NCBI RefSeq assembly: GCF_002877365.1
Contig: NZ_MCWZ01000289.1
Span: 1-39,971 of the forward strand
Length of the DNA stretch: 39,971 nucleotides
DNA from: Vibrio sp. 10N.261.55.A7
Lineage (GTDB): Bacteria > Pseudomonadota > Gammaproteobacteria > Enterobacterales > Vibrionaceae
Reading direction: 5' to 3'
Below, piece after piece: positions 16,340 through 25,305 of this stretch. Position 1 is the first letter of the stretch. Each line of letters starts with the position of its first letter. The position numbers and the translations under genes were made by a program. The notes beneath the pieces were generated by a model that saw only the letters and a program-made list of their open reading frames with translations, was not told the origin of the DNA and did no database searches.

Positions 16340-19300
16340 ATTTAATAGCATCAATTCTCGCAAAGCTACTGAAAATTTAGCAAATTCATGGACAGAACCC
16401 ACTTTAAACTCATTCAGTATGTTTTCCCATCTGTGCAGGGAAACCTCATTACTTACGATCCATTCATCAAGTGCTTTAATAACGTCTAACTTATCAGGAT
16501 CACAACTACAACTCATCACCTGACCCGTTAACTGTCTTTGCTGCCAATCAAGGTCTTCTCTAAACGCTGCTCTCGCAAGGGCTTGCCAGTTATTGTCGAC
16601 GCCTTGGCCATTAATCTGTTTCAAGAACCAATGCAGAGACAAACGATCGCCAAGATTGTAGTAAAGCTTCGCTGTTTGCTCGATGGATTTGCCTTTTTCT
16701 CGCGCCACTGTGGATATATCCAGTACTGAATACAAACTAGACAATCGAGACACATATTTCGCTAAGTCAGCAGAAATTCCTTTCTCGATCCATTGTTGCG
16801 CCATTTCTTCATGCTCTTGGACTTCTTCATTAACGAGCATTCCATCCAATTGACTTGTAATGGTATCGACATCAGCTTGATAAAGGTTGATCAACTCTTT
16901 GACCGACTGTTTACCAGGGCGATTTCTTAGTATCCATCGAGATAATCGTCTTAACGTACGGCGAACATAATAAAGAACATCATATTGCGCTTGCGAATCT
17001 GCTTTGTTATCTAGAGCACGAGTTTGAACCAATACATCCCCTAAACCATAGATTTCACGGGCGGCCACATAAGCATTAGCGATATCAACAATCGTTGAAC
17101 CTGTTTCTTCTTGTAGACGAGTGACAAAGTTACAACCCATTTCATTAACCATTTGGTTGGCTAATACTGTCGCTATAATTTCAGCTCTAAGTGGATGACT
17201 ATCCATGTATTTTACATAGTTACGGCGTAACTCTTCTGGAAAATAGGATACTAGGTTTTGAGCATGAAATTCATCATTGGCAATGTCAACATGGACAAGA
17301 TCTTCTTTTAGCGTCATCTTACCGTAGGCAATAAGCACAGAAAGCTCTGGACGCGTTAACGCCTTACCCTGCTTTTCACGTTCTAGAAGCGTTTCATCAT
17401 CTGGAATGTACTCTAATGCACGATCCAAATGCCCTGCTTTTTCCATTGTGTGAATAAAGCGAATTTGTTCTTTAACCAGTGAGATACCTTGCTGCTCGGT
17501 TACCGAAATAGACTCGGCTTGGCAATATGCATCGTCAAGTACGATCTCACCGACCTCATCTTCCATCGATTCAAGGATCTTATTACGTTGTTTGACCGTC
17601 AAATCACCATGAGTCACTAGACCATTAAGGAAGATCTTAATATTCACTTCATTATCAGAACAATCAACGCCACCAACATTATCAACAAAATCGGTGTTAA
17701 CTCGACCACCAGATAAAGCAAATTCAATTCGCCCTAACTGAGTCATACCCAAGTTACCACCTTCACCAATCACCTTAGCTTTTACATCTTGACCATCGAC
17801 TCGTAATACATCATTGGCACGGTCACCAACATCCGTATGGGTTTCAGTCGACGCTTTAACATACGTACCGATCCCACCATTCCAAAGTAGATCAACCTGC
17901 ATAGACAGGATCTTCTTAATCAACTCGTTCGGCGTCATCGATCCTTTCTTCGTACCAAGCATTTTCTGAATTTCAGGTGTTAATGAAATTGATTTGGCAC
18001 GGCGAGAGAATATGCCGCCACCTTTGGAAATAAGCTTTTCGTTATAGTCGTCCCAACCAGAGCGTGGGAGATTAAATAGACGATCGCGTTCTTTCCATGA
18101 TTTTGCAGATTCTGGATTCGGATCAATAAATATATGCATATGGTTAAACGCAGCCTGCAATCGAATATGTTTCGAAAGTAGCATACCGTTACCAAATACG
18201 TCCCCTGCCATGTCACCCACACCAATTACCGTAAAGTCAGTGGTCTGACAGTTGATTCCCATTTCACGGAAGTGACGTTTAACCGATTCCCAACCACCTT
18301 TAGCCGTGATGCCCATTGCTTTATGGTCATAGCCATTGGATCCACCGGATGCGAATGCATCACCCAGCCAGAAATTGTATTCTTCAGATACAGAATTCGC
18401 TAAATCTGAGAAGGTCGCCGTGCCTTTATCGGCCGCAACAACCAAATACGGATCATCTTCATCATGGCGGACAACATTCTTAGGAGGGATCACTTCATCA
18501 TCAATCACATTATCAGACACATCCAGTAACGCGCGAATGAAGCGTTTGTAACAACGTTGCCCTTCAGCAAATATTTCATCACGTCCGGTGAAGTTGTGTT
18601 GTCGCTTACAAACGAAGCCACCTTTCGCACCCACCGGTACAATAACCGTGTTCTTCACTTGCTGAGCTTTTACCAAACCTAGAATTTCAGTTCGGAAATC
18701 CTCTTGTCTGTCTGACCAACGCAAACCACCACGAGCAACCTTTCCGCCGCGTAGATGAACACCTTCAATATCAGGGGCGTACACAAAAATCTCAAACGCT
18801 GGGACAGGTTGTGGAATTTCTGGAATCTCACTTGGCTTCATTTTCAGAGAAAGCCATGGCTTCGGTTCGTTGTTTTCACCAATTTGGTAGTAGTTGGTTC
18901 TTAACGTAGCGGTGATCATTTCCATGTAGCGACGAATGATACGATCATCATCTAGGCTTTCCACATGATCGAGTTGCTCTGTTAATTGCTTAATAAGATC
19001 GTTTTGCCCTTTTTGACTGCCTTTAGATTTAGGATCAAATCGCTTGATAAATAGATTGACCAAAGCCTTGGCAATATGAGGGTAATGATTGAGCGTATCT
19101 TCAATATAGTGCTGACTGAATGGGAACCCAACTTGACGCATATATCGAGCATAGGCTCTCAAGATTGAAATCTCTCTCCCGGTCAATGAAGCCCCTAGAA
19201 CAAGTCTGTTAAACCCATCACTTTCTAGGTTGCCTGCCCAGATAGACGCAAATGCCTGTTGGAATCGATCTCTTGCTTCACGAAGATCGACGGATTTATC

Positions 19301-21157
19301 ACTCTTATGAAGCATTGAGAAGTCAAGGATCCAGTATGTCTGTCCATTCACTTTTCTCACTTCATATGGCGACTCACCGATTACTCGTAAACCCAAGTTT
19401 TCAAGCATAGGCATCACATCGGATAGATGAATGGGTTCATCTCGATGGTAAAGTTTTAGCTTAACGGCTTTTGAATCGGCAGCTTCTTCTTGTGGTCGAT
19501 AGAAGAGCATGCCCAGTTTATTGTCATCGTTAAGCGCTTCTAGTCGTTCTATATCTGCGACAGCAGAACCAGGCATCATGTCTTCTTTATATGAACGCGG
19601 GAATGCTCTCATATAATCTTTGGATATAGGTAACCCTTTACTCTCCCCAAAGTTAGCAACAATGGCTTCTGAAAGTCGGTCATCCCAAGTTGATGATGCT
19701 TCCACTAAGTTATGTTCAATCTTTTTAACATCTACATCCATATTGTTATTATCTACACGCACAATGTAATGGGTTCTAGCTAGAGGGCTTTCAGAGAAAT
19801 ACGTCGTGAATTCTACTTCTTTCTCGCAACCAAAGTACTGCTGGAGAATACGTTGAGTCTGACGTCTCAATTCGGTGTTATATCTGTCTTTAGTGACATA
19901 AACCATGCAACTGAAGAAGCGCCCAAATGGGTCTTTGCGAACAAACAGTCTTAGCATGTCGCGGTCTTGCATCTGCACAACACCCATGCCAACTTCTAAT
20001 AATTCATTATCTTTCGCTTGAAGCAGTTCATCACGAGGATAGTTTTCTAGAATGTTATGTAAAGCTTTGTAGGAATATGAGCCGTCACGGTAACCACTCA
20101 TCTCTAATATGCGTTCAACCTTCTCACGAATAAGCGGAATGCTTTCAACGCTCTGGTTATATACGGCAGAGGTATATAGACCAGTGAAGCGATGTTCACC
20201 AATCACCTTGCCTTTCTTATCGAATTTCTTTATACCAATGTAATCGGTGTACGCTGGTCTATGAATTCGAGATTGAGCATTTCCTTTCGTTACGATAAGC
20301 AAAAATGCTTTCATCGCTTCTAAACGAGCGGAATCCGTAAAGTCCGATAACTTAACAGCCCTTACTCGATTGGCTTCTGAGAATAAGCCTAAGCCTTTCT
20401 CTTTTGTTGGCGTAAGAACGGTGTCGCCATCAACGTTGATCAGGTCGTATTCTTTATAACCCATGAAGGTAAAGTTATGATCGCCTAACCATCGTAAGAA
20501 TTTGATCGTATCGTCATAACGATCATCTTGTGACTCGATGATCTCTTTTTGTCCAACGACTTCGTTCGTTACTTCTTCGAGTTTTTCTACCATCAGTAGC
20601 CAGTCTTTTACAACATGACCTGTGTCGGTGATGATACTAAGTAACTCATTTTTCAATGAGGTCATTGTCTCTTTGCTGCTTAATCTATCCACCTCTATAT
20701 GGAAAAGAGATTGGAAGATACCATCACCACTGTTGATCCCAACAGTCTGACCTTTTTTACCGCGCTCTATTTGCGTTGGACCGTGAAGCATCAAGTGTGA
20801 AGAAAGGTCTAACCGACTTAATGCCATCTTCACAGAATCAACCAAAAATGGGCTGTCAGGTACAATCATCTCAACAATGGTATGTGTAGACTGCCAACCA
20901 TGGCGGCTTACCGTAGGGTTGAATACTCTTACTGAAATGTCTTCTGGTTTCTTTTCATTGATGTGATGCCAGAGGCTAACTACAGCCCCATAAAGATCCG
21001 ATTCATTTCTCTCTATCAAATCTTCTTGAGCAATATTGCTGAACAGGTGTTGAGCAAGTTGTGTGACTAGGGGTTGGTCAGAAAGCTCTAGTTTGTCTTG
21101 AATAAGTTTATAAACCTTTTCAAGAAGAACCGGCATTAGAGTTTCACGCACGGTCAT
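16316..21157 (-). CDS. gdhB: NAD-specific glutamate dehydrogenase, large (about 180 kDa) type
   Basis: A 1613-residue enzyme of the GDH180 family. It catalyses NAD-dependent oxidative deamination of glutamate to 2-oxoglutarate, a catabolic role. A long N-terminal regulatory part (ACT-like segments, about 1-700) precedes the catalytic core near 780-1250, with LRGGKVARGGLRWSDR, the lysine loop PVGAKGGFV and the nucleotide-binding TVIGVGDMAGDVFGNG. A long helical C-terminal domain follows. The length agrees with Vibrio homologues. I chose the ATG at 21157 (GGAG seven bases upstream) over a GTG two codons earlier, which is too close to the GGAG. The next gene downstream is pyrD. Confidence 0.96.
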   Translation of the reverse strand: MTVRETLMPVLLEKVYKLIQDKLELSDQPLVTQLAQHLFSNIAQEDLIERNESDLYGAVVSLWHHINEKKPEDISVRVFNPTVSRHGWQSTHTIVEMIVPDSPFLVDSVKMALSRLDLSSHLMLHGPTQIERGKKGQTVGINSGDGIFQSLFHIEVDRLSSKETMTSLKNELLSIITDTGHVVKDWLLMVEKLEEVTNEVVGQKEIIESQDDRYDDTIKFLRWLGDHNFTFMGYKEYDLINVDGDTVLTPTKEKGLGLFSEANRVRAVKLSDFTDSARLEAMKAFLLIVTKGNAQSRIHRPAYTDYIGIKKFDKKGKVIGEHRFTGLYTSAVYNQSVESIPLIREKVERILEMSGYRDGSYSYKALHNILENYPRDELLQAKDNELLEVGMGVVQMQDRDMLRLFVRKDPFGRFFSCMVYVTKDRYNTELRRQTQRILQQYFGCEKEVEFTTYFSESPLARTHYIVRVDNNNMDVDVKKIEHNLVEASSTWDDRLSEAIVANFGESKGLPISKDYMRAFPRSYKEDMMPGSAVADIERLEALNDDNKLGMLFYRPQEEAADSKAVKLKLYHRDEPIHLSDVMPMLENLGLRVIGESPYEVRKVNGQTYWILDFSMLHKSDKSVDLREARDRFQQAFASIWAGNLESDGFNRLVLGASLTGREISILRAYARYMRQVGFPFSQHYIEDTLNHYPHIAKALVNLFIKRFDPKSKGSQKGQNDLIKQLTEQLDHVESLDDDRIIRRYMEMITATLRTNYYQIGENNEPKPWLSLKMKPSEIPEIPQPVPAFEIFVYAPDIEGVHLRGGKVARGGLRWSDRQEDFRTEILGLVKAQQVKNTVIVPVGAKGGFVCKRQHNFTGRDEIFAEGQRCYKRFIRALLDVSDNVIDDEVIPPKNVVRHDEDDPYLVVAADKGTATFSDLANSVSEEYNFWLGDAFASGGSNGYDHKAMGITAKGGWESVKRHFREMGINCQTTDFTVIGVGDMAGDVFGNGMLLSKHIRLQAAFNHMHIFIDPNPESAKSWKERDRLFNLPRSGWDDYNEKLISKGGGIFSRRAKSISLTPEIQKMLGTKKGSMTPNELIKKILSMQVDLLWNGGIGTYVKASTETHTDVGDRANDVLRVDGQDVKAKVIGEGGNLGMTQLGRIEFALSGGRVNTDFVDNVGGVDCSDNEVNIKIFLNGLVTHGDLTVKQRNKILESMEDEVGEIVLDDAYCQAESISVTEQQGISLVKEQIRFIHTMEKAGHLDRALEYIPDDETLLEREKQGKALTRPELSVLIAYGKMTLKEDLVHVDIANDEFHAQNLVSYFPEELRRNYVKYMDSHPLRAEIIATVLANQMVNEMGCNFVTRLQEETGSTIVDIANAYVAAREIYGLGDVLVQTRALDNKADSQAQYDVLYYVRRTLRRLSRWILRNRPGKQSVKELINLYQADVDTITSQLDGMLVNEEVQEHEEMAQQWIEKGISADLAKYVSRLSSLYSVLDISTVAREKGKSIEQTAKLYYNLGDRLSLHWFLKQINGQGVDNNWQALARAAFREDLDWQQRQLTGQVMSCSCDPDKLDVIKALDEWIVSNEVSLHRWENILNEFKVGSVHEFAKFSVALRELMLLNLNCAANE

Positions 21158-21346
21158 ATTCACGCTCCGCTATTAGAATTGTATTTTATGTAGGGAATGC
21201 TGTAAGCATAGTGCTTAAAGCGGGTAATGCATGATTTTATTGTAAAAGTTTTATTGAAAAATAGTTAATGATAATTTTACGTGTAACAGTAGGAATGTTC
21301 GATAATGTGATTGGCGTTCTATTTAAACAACTGAGAAATCAATTGC

Positions 21347-21565
21347 TCATAGCATTTCTAACTTTAGAAACTTGTTGTTATGGTCAGTTGTGAGCCTAAA
21401 ACGGCCTTTAACACCAATTTGACTGAGAAACGCTCGAAACTTTACGGCGGGCAACTGCACTCTTAAGCCCGAATCAGTTACAACGTGGACAACACTCGCC
21501 GCACCTGAGTAATGGTCTAAGAATGCTTGATAAGTAATATTCAAAGAAAAGTTATACTGTTTCAC
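21347..21565 (-). CDS. DUF2835 family small protein
   Basis: A 72-residue single-domain protein of unknown function. The pattern (a strand ending FSLNITYQAFLDHYSG, then VVTDSGLRVQLPAVKFRAF, then GVKGRFRLT) matches what I recall of DUF2835. There is no ATG at the 5' end. GTG at 21565, before KQYNFSL, has GAG nine bases upstream and gives the usual family length. A TTG ten codons earlier has no Shine-Dalgarno. It lies between pepN (terminator between) and gdhB. The function is unknown and it may be transcribed alone. Confidence 0.75.
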   Translation of the reverse strand: MKQYNFSLNITYQAFLDHYSGAASVVHVVTDSGLRVQLPAVKFRAFLSQIGVKGRFRLTTDHNNKFLKLEML

Positions 21566-21637
21566 TGTTACAAACTCTATGTCTTCTATTAACAAATACT
21601 GTGCAAGCTACGCAGTTCACCACTACTTCACTAGATG

Positions 21638-21663
21638 AAAAAGTGGTGCCTTAACGACACCAC
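21638..21663 (-). terminator. pepN terminator
   Basis: An 8-bp stem with one wobble pair, 21643-21650 / 21656-21663 (GTGGTGCC / GACACCAC), 5-base loop, followed by five T on the minus strand. It lies 25 bases past the pepN stop. Confidence 0.75.
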
Positions 21664-21687
21664 GCCATTATTACTGAGTTTTATTGA

Positions 21688-24294
21688 TTAGCTTTCTAGC
21701 GCTTTGGTGACTTTTTCATAAAGATCTTTCGCTAGGTTATCCAAAGATTTCAGATTCTCTAATTGCTCTTTGATCAGCTCTTGTCGCTGTTGATCATATT
21801 TTTTAAACTTCAATAATGGATCAATTAAACGTGATGCAACTTGTGGATTACTGCTGTTTAGCTCTCGAATGATTTCACCTGCGAAGCGATAACCATCCCC
21901 CGACTTATCATGGAACTGTACAGGGTTACCATTTAGAAATGCACCGATCAGGCTACGTGTACGGTTAGGGTTTTTAATACTGAATGCTGAGTGATCCATT
22001 GTTTTTTTGATCACACTTAGCGCATTGCTCGAAGGGTTCGTCCCTTGCAACGTAAACCACTTATCCATGACCAATCCATCGTGGCTCCACTTGTCACTGT
22101 AGTCTGCCATTAGTGTTTCACGACATTTTAACTCTGCACCGTTGGCACACATCATCGCCGCGATGGTATCAGTCATGTTATTTGATTTCTCATATTGTAA
22201 CGAAACCAACGCTTCTCCGACTTCAGTCAAAGACAGATAAGAAAGACACACATTACGCAAAGCCCTTTCGCCAATAGCTTTATGCTCAATCGTATACTCT
22301 GCTTGAGCCATCGCATGGTAGATCGCATTCAACTCGTCAGCCATTTCATTCGCGAAGGTTTTCTTAATTTGTTTCAGCACTAATGCGACGGAATCAACAT
22401 CAACTTGCTCATACCAACCTGACACTTCATTATGGCTCGGAAGAGATAACACTTCTGCAATGAATGCTGGCTCTAATTCTTTGCTAAGTAAAACACCGCG
22501 GAATGCATCGATAACTTGAGATTCAACCACAACGCTAGATTGGTTCTGAACATTGAGCACATTGCTCTTAATGTATTTTGCCAATAGCATCTGCCCCGCG
22601 TCCCATCGAGCAAACTCATTACGCGCATGATTCATTAAGAATATTAATTCTTGATCTGTGTATTCATATTCCAATACAACAGGAGCAGAAAATTCTCGAA
22701 GGAGTGATGGAATAGGCAAAGACTCTACGTTTTCAAACACAAACGTTTGACTCGCCTGGGTCACATCCAAAACATTCGATACTTTTAAACCGTTACACTG
22801 TAGCGGAATGACGTTACCGTGCTCATCGTACAACTCAATATCAAAAGGAATATGCAATGGCAGCTTGTCTTTTTGCTCATGAGTCGCCGCTGTCACTTGC
22901 TTCACCGTTAGGGAATACGTTTTGTCTTCTTGGTTAAACTCACTCTGAACCGTGACTTTTGGTGTTCCAGACTGGCTATACCATAAACGGAATTGTTTAA
23001 GATCGATACCTGATGCAGTTTCCATAGATGAAACAAAATCTTCGCAAGTAGCGGCGGTGCCATCATGACGCTGGAAGTACAGTGCCATTCCTTCTTGGAA
23101 AGCTTTTTCCCCAAGAAGAGTGTGCATCATTCTGATCACTTCACTGCCTTTTTCATACACAGTTAGTGTGTAGAAGTTATTCATTTCAATAACTTTATCT
23201 GGGCGGATCGGGTGCGACATTGGGCTCGCATCTTCGGCGAATTGTGGTCCCCTAATAATGCGAACATTATTGATTCTATTCACGGCTCGAGAGCCTAAGT
23301 CAGATGAGAATTCTTGGTCTCTAAATACGGTTAAACCCTCTTTCAAGCTGAGTTGGAACCAGTCACGACAAGTGACTCTGTTACCTGTCCAGTTGTGAAA
23401 GTACTCATGCCCTATCACAGCTTCAATACCTAAATAATCCGTGTCTGTCGCTGTTTGATTATTGGCCAGAACATACTTAGAGTTAAAGACGTTCAGTCCT
23501 TTATTCTCCATCGCGCCCATGTTGAAGAAATCTACCGCTACGATCATGTAAATGTCTAGATCATATTCTAGGTTGAATCGCTCTTCATCCCACTTCATTG
23601 AGTTAATCAGCGACACCATCGCGTGGTTTGCTCGATCTAGGTTTCCTTTGTCGACAAAGATCTCCAACTCTACATCTCGACCAGACTTTGTAGTGTATTT
23701 ATCTCTAAGAACATCAAAGCTACCGGCTACCAACGCAAATAAGTAAGCAGGCTTTGGATGTGGGTCTTGCCATTTAACCCAATGACGACCATTCTCTAGC
23801 TGCCCTTCATCAACACGGTTACCATTACTCAATAAAAATGGATATTGGCTATTATCAGCAATGACGGTCGTCGTAAATTTTGCTAATACATCCGGTCTAT
23901 CAAGGTAGTACGTAATTCGTCGGAAGCCTTCAGCTTCACATTGAGTACAGAACGCACCACCTGATTTGTATAATCCTTCAAGAGCAGTGTTCTCTTCAGG
24001 ATTAACTTTCGTCACGATCGTCAGCTGACAATCACCAGGCATTGAATGAATAGTGAGGCTTGATTCCGTTACTTCGTAATCACTCCATTTCTCACCATCA
24101 ATAATAATCTCTTTAAGTGATAAGCCTTCACCATCAAGAACTAAACTTGTACTGGTTGAAAGCTGCTTGACTGTTGAATGAGCAGTCACCAAGGTGTCAG
24201 TATCAAAAAGGTCAAAGGTAAGGTCTAAATCGGAAATAGTGAAAGAAGGTGATTGATAATCTTTGCGATACTTGGCTTGAGGCGTGTGTGCCAT
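21688..24294 (-). CDS. pepN: Aminopeptidase N
   Basis: An 868-residue cytoplasmic M1-family zinc aminopeptidase, the main broad-specificity aminopeptidase of gammaproteobacteria. The substrate-recognition motif is GAMENKGLNVF. The zinc site HEYFHNW has H296 and H300, with E319 in the following LKEGLTVF. The C-terminal half is the usual helical-repeat domain. The start is ATG 24294 (AAGGA eight bases upstream), matching E. coli PepN; an in-frame extension to 24369 begins with TTG and runs through the promoter. It has its own promoter and terminator. Confidence 0.97.
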   Translation of the reverse strand: MAHTPQAKYRKDYQSPSFTISDLDLTFDLFDTDTLVTAHSTVKQLSTSTSLVLDGEGLSLKEIIIDGEKWSDYEVTESSLTIHSMPGDCQLTIVTKVNPEENTALEGLYKSGGAFCTQCEAEGFRRITYYLDRPDVLAKFTTTVIADNSQYPFLLSNGNRVDEGQLENGRHWVKWQDPHPKPAYLFALVAGSFDVLRDKYTTKSGRDVELEIFVDKGNLDRANHAMVSLINSMKWDEERFNLEYDLDIYMIVAVDFFNMGAMENKGLNVFNSKYVLANNQTATDTDYLGIEAVIGHEYFHNWTGNRVTCRDWFQLSLKEGLTVFRDQEFSSDLGSRAVNRINNVRIIRGPQFAEDASPMSHPIRPDKVIEMNNFYTLTVYEKGSEVIRMMHTLLGEKAFQEGMALYFQRHDGTAATCEDFVSSMETASGIDLKQFRLWYSQSGTPKVTVQSEFNQEDKTYSLTVKQVTAATHEQKDKLPLHIPFDIELYDEHGNVIPLQCNGLKVSNVLDVTQASQTFVFENVESLPIPSLLREFSAPVVLEYEYTDQELIFLMNHARNEFARWDAGQMLLAKYIKSNVLNVQNQSSVVVESQVIDAFRGVLLSKELEPAFIAEVLSLPSHNEVSGWYEQVDVDSVALVLKQIKKTFANEMADELNAIYHAMAQAEYTIEHKAIGERALRNVCLSYLSLTEVGEALVSLQYEKSNNMTDTIAAMMCANGAELKCRETLMADYSDKWSHDGLVMDKWFTLQGTNPSSNALSVIKKTMDHSAFSIKNPNRTRSLIGAFLNGNPVQFHDKSGDGYRFAGEIIRELNSSNPQVASRLIDPLLKFKKYDQQRQELIKEQLENLKSLDNLAKDLYEKVTKALES

Positions 24295-24329
24295 GGTCTT
24301 GATCCTTGCGACTAGATGGTTTTGTTCTA

Positions 24330-24358
24330 TTTCTACGACGTGTTTGAGATAGTTACAA
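24330..24358 (-). promoter_or_regulatory. Probable pepN promoter
   Basis: -35 TTGTAA (24353-24358), 17-bp spacer, -10 TAGAAA (24330-24335); each matches 4 of 6. It fits in the 70 bp between the upstream terminator and the pepN ATG. Confidence 0.45.
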
Positions 24359-24367
24359 CCCCTATAC

Positions 24368-24401
24368 AAAAAAAACGAGGCATTTAGTTAAAATACCTCG
24401 T
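24368..24401 (-). terminator. Terminator of the two-repeat exported protein gene
   Basis: An 11-bp stem with one G-U pair, 24375-24385 / 24391-24401, 5-base loop, followed by eight T on the minus strand. Confidence 0.85.
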
Positions 24402-24498
24402 ATAACTGTCTAAATATACGTCACACTAAGCGCTTAACTTCTGAATTTACACACATTCAAAATTCAGGTTATTTTTTCCTTAGCATGTCGTATTTCGG

Positions 24499-25161
24499 TT
24501 AACGTATTCTGCTTAATACCGCAAACATGCCACCTTCTTCAGCTTCGAGCGTTAGCCTATCGTCATTCAATGTATATCGTGTTTCATGCTCACCATTCTC
24601 ATAAAGTAAAACTAAGTGGTCATCTTCCGTGTAATATACACCTTTGTGAACGTTTTCCACGCCTTTGTCATTGATCACTCTGAACATAAAAACAAAATCT
24701 GGCTGTAAGATTATGTCCATTTGGCTCACGTTGCTTGCCAATAGATCATCACCGGCGAGTGATTCACTAGACCACATACCAGCAAGTGCATTAGGTAACG
24801 CTTTAGTGAACATGACACCATTCATGTTAAGCAAGTTATGGTTCCCTGAATACTTGTAGACTTGGGGTTCATCCGCATTCAAACCAAGAATAATGGTATC
24901 TTCATTGGCCGCATAAAGGCCTTCCCAGTGATCAACACTGTAGTCCTTTTTCTGAATATCGATTTGAAAGGAGTAGTTCGAATTGAGTGACAATTTTATG
25001 GCAATAAAGTTATCACTAGAGTTTTTAGGATCAGGATTCACCAAATACCAATCACCAAGTAGAAATGGCAAGTCAAACTGAGTTAAGTCTTTATTATCAT
25101 TAGATGTTTGACTGAACACTGAAAAGCTTACACATGCTAGTAATACAACTATCCATCTCAT
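24499..25161 (-). CDS. Exported protein with two lipocalin-like repeats, function unknown
   Basis: A 220-residue protein. The signal peptide (MRWIVVLLACVSFSVFS, mature from about Q18) has no lipobox: its Cys is inside the hydrophobic core. The mature part looks duplicated. Repeat 1 (about 33-120) runs LLGDWYL ... FIAIKLSLNSNYSFQI ... WEGLYAANEDTIIL ... YKYSGN. Repeat 2 (about 125-220) runs LAGMWSS ... MDIILQPDFVFMF ... HKGVYYTEDDHLVLL ... RYTLND. Each resembles the lipocalin-like L-x-G-x-W ... G-x-Y strand pattern, so a small beta-barrel or tandem barrel is likely. ATG has GAGGGG. A CRP/FNR-like site lies 63 bp upstream and a strong terminator follows. It sits between pepN and prc. Confidence 0.7.
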   Translation of the reverse strand: MRWIVVLLACVSFSVFSQTSNDNKDLTQFDLPFLLGDWYLVNPDPKNSSDNFIAIKLSLNSNYSFQIDIQKKDYSVDHWEGLYAANEDTIILGLNADEPQVYKYSGNHNLLNMNGVMFTKALPNALAGMWSSESLAGDDLLASNVSQMDIILQPDFVFMFRVINDKGVENVHKGVYYTEDDHLVLLYENGEHETRYTLNDDRLTLEAEEGGMFAVLSRIR

Positions 25162-25213
25162 AATACGCCCCTCTCTTTTTTTAAAGCTTAGACACGCATC
25201 ACAAAGAAAGCCA

Positions 25214-25235
25214 TATTTTGATCTAAATCACATTG
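25214..25235 (-). promoter_or_regulatory. CRP- or FNR-like binding site
   Basis: The 22-mer centred at 25224.5 matches the CRP consensus at 17 of 22 positions: half-sites TTTGA and TCACA with a 6-bp centre. It also matches FNR at 9 of 10 (TTGAT-N4-ATCAC). Its centre is about 63 bp upstream of the ATG at 25161, near -46 if a TAAGCT -10 at 25185-25190 is used. Confidence 0.55.
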
Positions 25236-25245
25236 TAATAAGATG

Positions 25246-25272
25246 AAAAAAAGCGAGCATATTATGCTCGCT
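25246..25272 (-). terminator. proQ-prc terminator
   Basis: Perfect 9-bp stem AGCGAGCAT / ATGCTCGCT (25252-25260 / 25264-25272) with a 3-base loop, followed by seven T on the minus strand. Confidence 0.9.
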
Positions 25273-25305
25273 ATTTCTTATTTATCTTCATAAAAGAAAG
25301 TTAGT

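Noticed and set aside
24295..24369. 25-codon N-terminal extension of PepN
   Set aside because: It begins with TTG, runs through the proposed promoter, and the ATG at 24294 with AAGGA matches the E. coli N-terminus.
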